From JBBQSF01 sp038214085 (lineage in GTDB: Bacteria; Bacteroidota; Bacteroidia; Bacteroidales; CG2-30-32-10), in assembly GCA_038214085.1 (NCBI GenBank), contig JBBQSF010000065.1, positions 1 through 16,192 on the forward strand: a stretch of DNA of 16,192 bases, read 5' to 3'. Every line of letters begins with the position of its first letter. The stretch's first letter is position 1. This document shows positions 13,566 to 16,192 of the stretch, piece after piece. The translations under genes were made by a program, and so were the position numbers. The notes below the pieces were generated by a model. It had not been told where the DNA came from and searched no databases. It saw only the letters and a list, made by a program, of their open reading frames with translations.

Positions 13566-16190
13566 TTGCGGACTATTTTTAAAAATTCATTTTTTGCATT
13601 TGTTGCCCTACTTTTTATGGTATCAGTGCTGTTTTTTTCGTGTTCTACCAAAAAGAGTTCGTTTACACACAGGTTATATCACAATACCACAGCAAAATAC
13701 AATGGTTATTTTAACGGGAATGAAAGCCTGAAAGATGGAGTTGCCCAGTTAAGCGAATTGCATGAAGATAATTATACTAAAATATTGCAGATTTACCGCT
13801 TGGGAACGCCGGAAAATGCCACTTCTATGAACTCCTATTTTGACAAGGCATATACTAAGGCATCAGTAGTAATTCAAAGACATTCCATATTTCTTAAAAA
13901 GAAAGAATATATTAAATGGATTCCTGAAAGCTTTTTATTGGTGGGTAAATCGTATTTTTATAAGCAAGATTACAAACTAGCCTCTGAATCGTTCGAATAT
14001 ATAATTAAACAATACTCCGAGTTTCCTACCAAATACTCCGCAATGCTTTGGCAGGCAAAAACATATATTCAGCAAAAAAAATATTCAAAAGCAGAATCAA
14101 TGCTCGACATGCTCTCGAATAAAATGGATAAAAATCCTGTGCCAAAAAAAGTTATCAACGAGTTCCCTTTGGTTTATGCTGATTTTTATATTAAACAGGA
14201 AAAATACGAACAGGCCATCGAATACCTGATACAGGGAATTGATAAAAACAAAAAGAAAAGTATTCGGGTTAGGTTAACATTTATTCTTGCACAGGTTTAT
14301 CAAAAGAATGGAAATCTGGCCGCAGCATCAAAACTTTACGCCAAGGTTATAAAATTGAATCCAGCTTATACTATGGCGTTTAATGCAAAAATAAATATGG
14401 CAATGTGTTATGATCCTAAAGTTAACAACATTGCAGATATAAAGAAAATGCTAGGTAAAATGGCAAAAGAAACAAAAAACAAGGATTATCTCGATCAGAT
14501 ATATTATGCCATGGCCGAACTCTCGATGAAGGAGCCAGATACCACCTCAGCAATTAAATATTACAAGCTTTCTGCCGAAAAAAGCGTATCAAATAACCTT
14601 CAAAAAGCAACTTCCTATCTTAAATTGGCATATTTGTACTTTGCAGTTCCTGATTATGAAAACGCTTCTGTTTTCTTCGACAGCACAATGGTAGTTTTAC
14701 CAGCTGATTATGCTGATTACAATACAGTTTCAAATCTACAGGCTACGCTCACCAAATTGGTTACAAATATAAAGACTGTAGAACTTGAAGACAGCCTTCA
14801 GACGCTTGCAAAACTTCCACAAAAAGAAATTTACAAGATTATTGACGGAATTATTACAAGTGTGATCAAAGAAGAACAAAAAAAACAGGAAGAACTTATC
14901 GAAAAGCAACAGAACATATACAATGCTGCTGTTAATACCACTACTACAACCACAACTGCTTCGTGGTACTTTTATAATACTACTGCCGTAAATTTCGGAA
15001 AAACAGAATTTGTAAAAAAATGGGGCAGCAGAAAACTGGAAGATTTGTGGCGATTAAGTAATAAACAGGTCGAGCTTGATTTTGGTGACATTAAAGAGAC
15101 CTCTGACACTTTGGTTGTTGATTCCGTAAAAACGAGTACTTCGGCAAACCTGAAAGATAGAAATTACTATTATAAAAATATTCCTTTTACACCTGAGCAA
15201 ATAAAAGCATCTGATTCAAAAATTATTACTGCTCTATATAACATAGGTCTTATCTACGAAAATGACTTAAATGATTTAGAAAAAGCAACGGAAACATTTG
15301 AAAAACTAATGGTTCGCTTTCCAGACAATACTTATCAGGTAAATGTTTGGTATCATTTATATCTAATTTATGAGTCACTTGCCAATACTACAAAAACAGA
15401 ATATTACAAAAATTTAGTATGTTCAAAAGAACCATCCGGCGATTTTTGTAAACTCATAAAAGATCCTTCTTTTGGTAAAACTACCAGTTCTAAAAAAAGC
15501 TTACTGCAAACGCTTTATCAGGAAACCTATTCTTCGTATAAAAAACGTCAATGGGATTCTGTGGCATATAAAACAGATAAAGCTGTTCTTATAAGCGCTA
15601 CTGATACATCACTGATACCGAAATTTTTGTATCTTAAAGCTATAGGTATTGGTAAAACAAAGGATAGCACAACTTTTGTGGCAGCGCTAAAAAATATTAT
15701 AGATAAATATCCCACCAACAGCGTTACGCCAATGGCTCAAACCTTATATGATTTATATACAGGTAAAGTTACCGCAACTGTTGATGTAAGCAAGTTAGAC
15801 ACATCTGTTGCTGCATCGGGAAAAACATATTCAATTAACGATGAAGCGCTGCATTTTTATGTGATTGTGATCAACATGAAAAACATAAAGGTAAACGATC
15901 TTAAAAATGCGCTGTCGGATTACAATACCAAGAATTTCCCTGCATCAAAGCTTACAATCAGTAATATTTTTCTCGACAATAACCGCCAGATTATTACAGT
16001 AACGCATTTTGAAAACAAAACCAAGGGAATGCTCTATTACAATACTATTAAAAAGAATCAGGATATTTTTTCCAAATACAGCACCGAAGATTATGTTCAA
16101 TTTGTAATATCGGTTGACAACTATCCTAACATGTACAAAAACAAGGACGTTGAAAATTACTATGCTTTTTTTCTGAAAAACTACAAATAA
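13566..16190 (+). CDS. sprE: Type IX secretion system lipoprotein, SprE/PorW family
   Basis: 874 aa, about the length I recall for Flavobacterium SprE. A signal peptide ends in a lipobox with C26 (SVLFFSC followed by STKK), so it is lipid-anchored and periplasmic. Then comes the family-typical THRLYHNTTAKYNGYFNGNES (34-54). Several tetratricopeptide-like helical repeats follow, roughly 115-400 and again near 595-780. Between them lie a six-Thr run after Asn, WYFYN, and the motif WGSRKLEDLWRLSNK, which I recognise from SprE proteins. The C-terminus ends with a conserved-looking domain (FVISVDNYP, YYAFFLKNYK). SprE/PorW is needed for T9SS function and, in gliders, motility; it is thought to link outer-membrane and inner-membrane parts. 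The start is TTG at 13566, since it gives the only proper signal peptide. Complete, ending two bases before the window edge. Confidence 0.87.
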   Translation: MRTIFKNSFFAFVALLFMVSVLFFSCSTKKSSFTHRLYHNTTAKYNGYFNGNESLKDGVAQLSELHEDNYTKILQIYRLGTPENATSMNSYFDKAYTKASVVIQRHSIFLKKKEYIKWIPESFLLVGKSYFYKQDYKLASESFEYIIKQYSEFPTKYSAMLWQAKTYIQQKKYSKAESMLDMLSNKMDKNPVPKKVINEFPLVYADFYIKQEKYEQAIEYLIQGIDKNKKKSIRVRLTFILAQVYQKNGNLAAASKLYAKVIKLNPAYTMAFNAKINMAMCYDPKVNNIADIKKMLGKMAKETKNKDYLDQIYYAMAELSMKEPDTTSAIKYYKLSAEKSVSNNLQKATSYLKLAYLYFAVPDYENASVFFDSTMVVLPADYADYNTVSNLQATLTKLVTNIKTVELEDSLQTLAKLPQKEIYKIIDGIITSVIKEEQKKQEELIEKQQNIYNAAVNTTTTTTTASWYFYNTTAVNFGKTEFVKKWGSRKLEDLWRLSNKQVELDFGDIKETSDTLVVDSVKTSTSANLKDRNYYYKNIPFTPEQIKASDSKIITALYNIGLIYENDLNDLEKATETFEKLMVRFPDNTYQVNVWYHLYLIYESLANTTKTEYYKNLVCSKEPSGDFCKLIKDPSFGKTTSSKKSLLQTLYQETYSSYKKRQWDSVAYKTDKAVLISATDTSLIPKFLYLKAIGIGKTKDSTTFVAALKNIIDKYPTNSVTPMAQTLYDLYTGKVTATVDVSKLDTSVAASGKTYSINDEALHFYVIVINMKNIKVNDLKNALSDYNTKNFPASKLTISNIFLDNNRQIITVTHFENKTKGMLYYNTIKKNQDIFSKYSTEDYVQFVISVDNYPNMYKNKDVENYYAFFLKNYK

Positions 16191-16192
16191 TA

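Noticed and set aside
14936..14960. ACA/ACT-rich tract as a possible microsatellite or phase-variable repeat
   Set aside because: It encodes six Thr with mixed ACT/ACA/ACC codons, in frame within sprE; the units are not uniform enough for slippage.

Overview
The window looks like chromosomal DNA of a member of the Bacteroidota. It is AT-rich. Most genes lack a Shine-Dalgarno sequence, and several are preceded by the Bacteroidetes-type -7 box TAnnTTTG, in the best cases with a TTG or TTTG -33 box 19-20 bp upstream. The gene content fits: a full-length SprE/PorW-type lipoprotein of the type IX secretion system, a divergent M23 peptidase/alaS pair, and an M23 peptidase-dxr-rseP run. I cannot name a genus.

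Layout. (1) 14-4132, plus strand: a tight run of a membrane-anchored M23 endopeptidase-like protein, dxr (isoprenoid precursor synthesis), the site-2 protease rseP and a class III-like sirtuin (cobB). The dxr frame is broken near its 3' end by an apparent single missing C at 1984-1986. (2) 4133-4225: a degenerate repeat with CGCTGATT units, between convergent genes. (3) 4226-4807, minus strand: iron-type superoxide dismutase with a textbook promoter. (4) 4808-5659: gene-poor stretch with one small lipoprotein gene, a possible 22-codon ORF behind a good promoter, and a hairpin terminator. (5) 5660-8413, minus strand: a run transcribed as ptpS/queD-like, folE, Bax-inhibitor-1-like membrane protein, fabD. 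(6) 8489-9574, plus strand: two secreted proteins, one a TonB C-terminal-like domain protein with an unusually strong Shine-Dalgarno, the other a secreted protein of unknown function. (7) 9604-12219, minus strand: alaS. (8) 12427-16190, plus strand: a second M23 peptidase with a membrane anchor and coiled coil, then the SprE/PorW homologue, which ends two bases before the window edge.

The genes are mostly housekeeping: cell-wall and envelope remodelling (two M23 proteins, RseP), isoprenoid and fatty-acid precursors (Dxr, FabD), pterin synthesis (FolE and PTPS), translation (AlaS), oxidative defence (SOD), protein deacylation (sirtuin) and secretion (SprE). I see no tRNA, rRNA, CRISPR array, insertion sequence, integrase, toxin-antitoxin or recognisable defence system. 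The points most worth following up are the dxr frameshift, the sirtuin without zinc cysteines, the repeat at 4148-4221, the short ORF at 5019, the strong Shine-Dalgarno at 8476, the uncharacterised secreted pair at 8489-9574, and three well-supported TTG starts (dxr, 8942, sprE).
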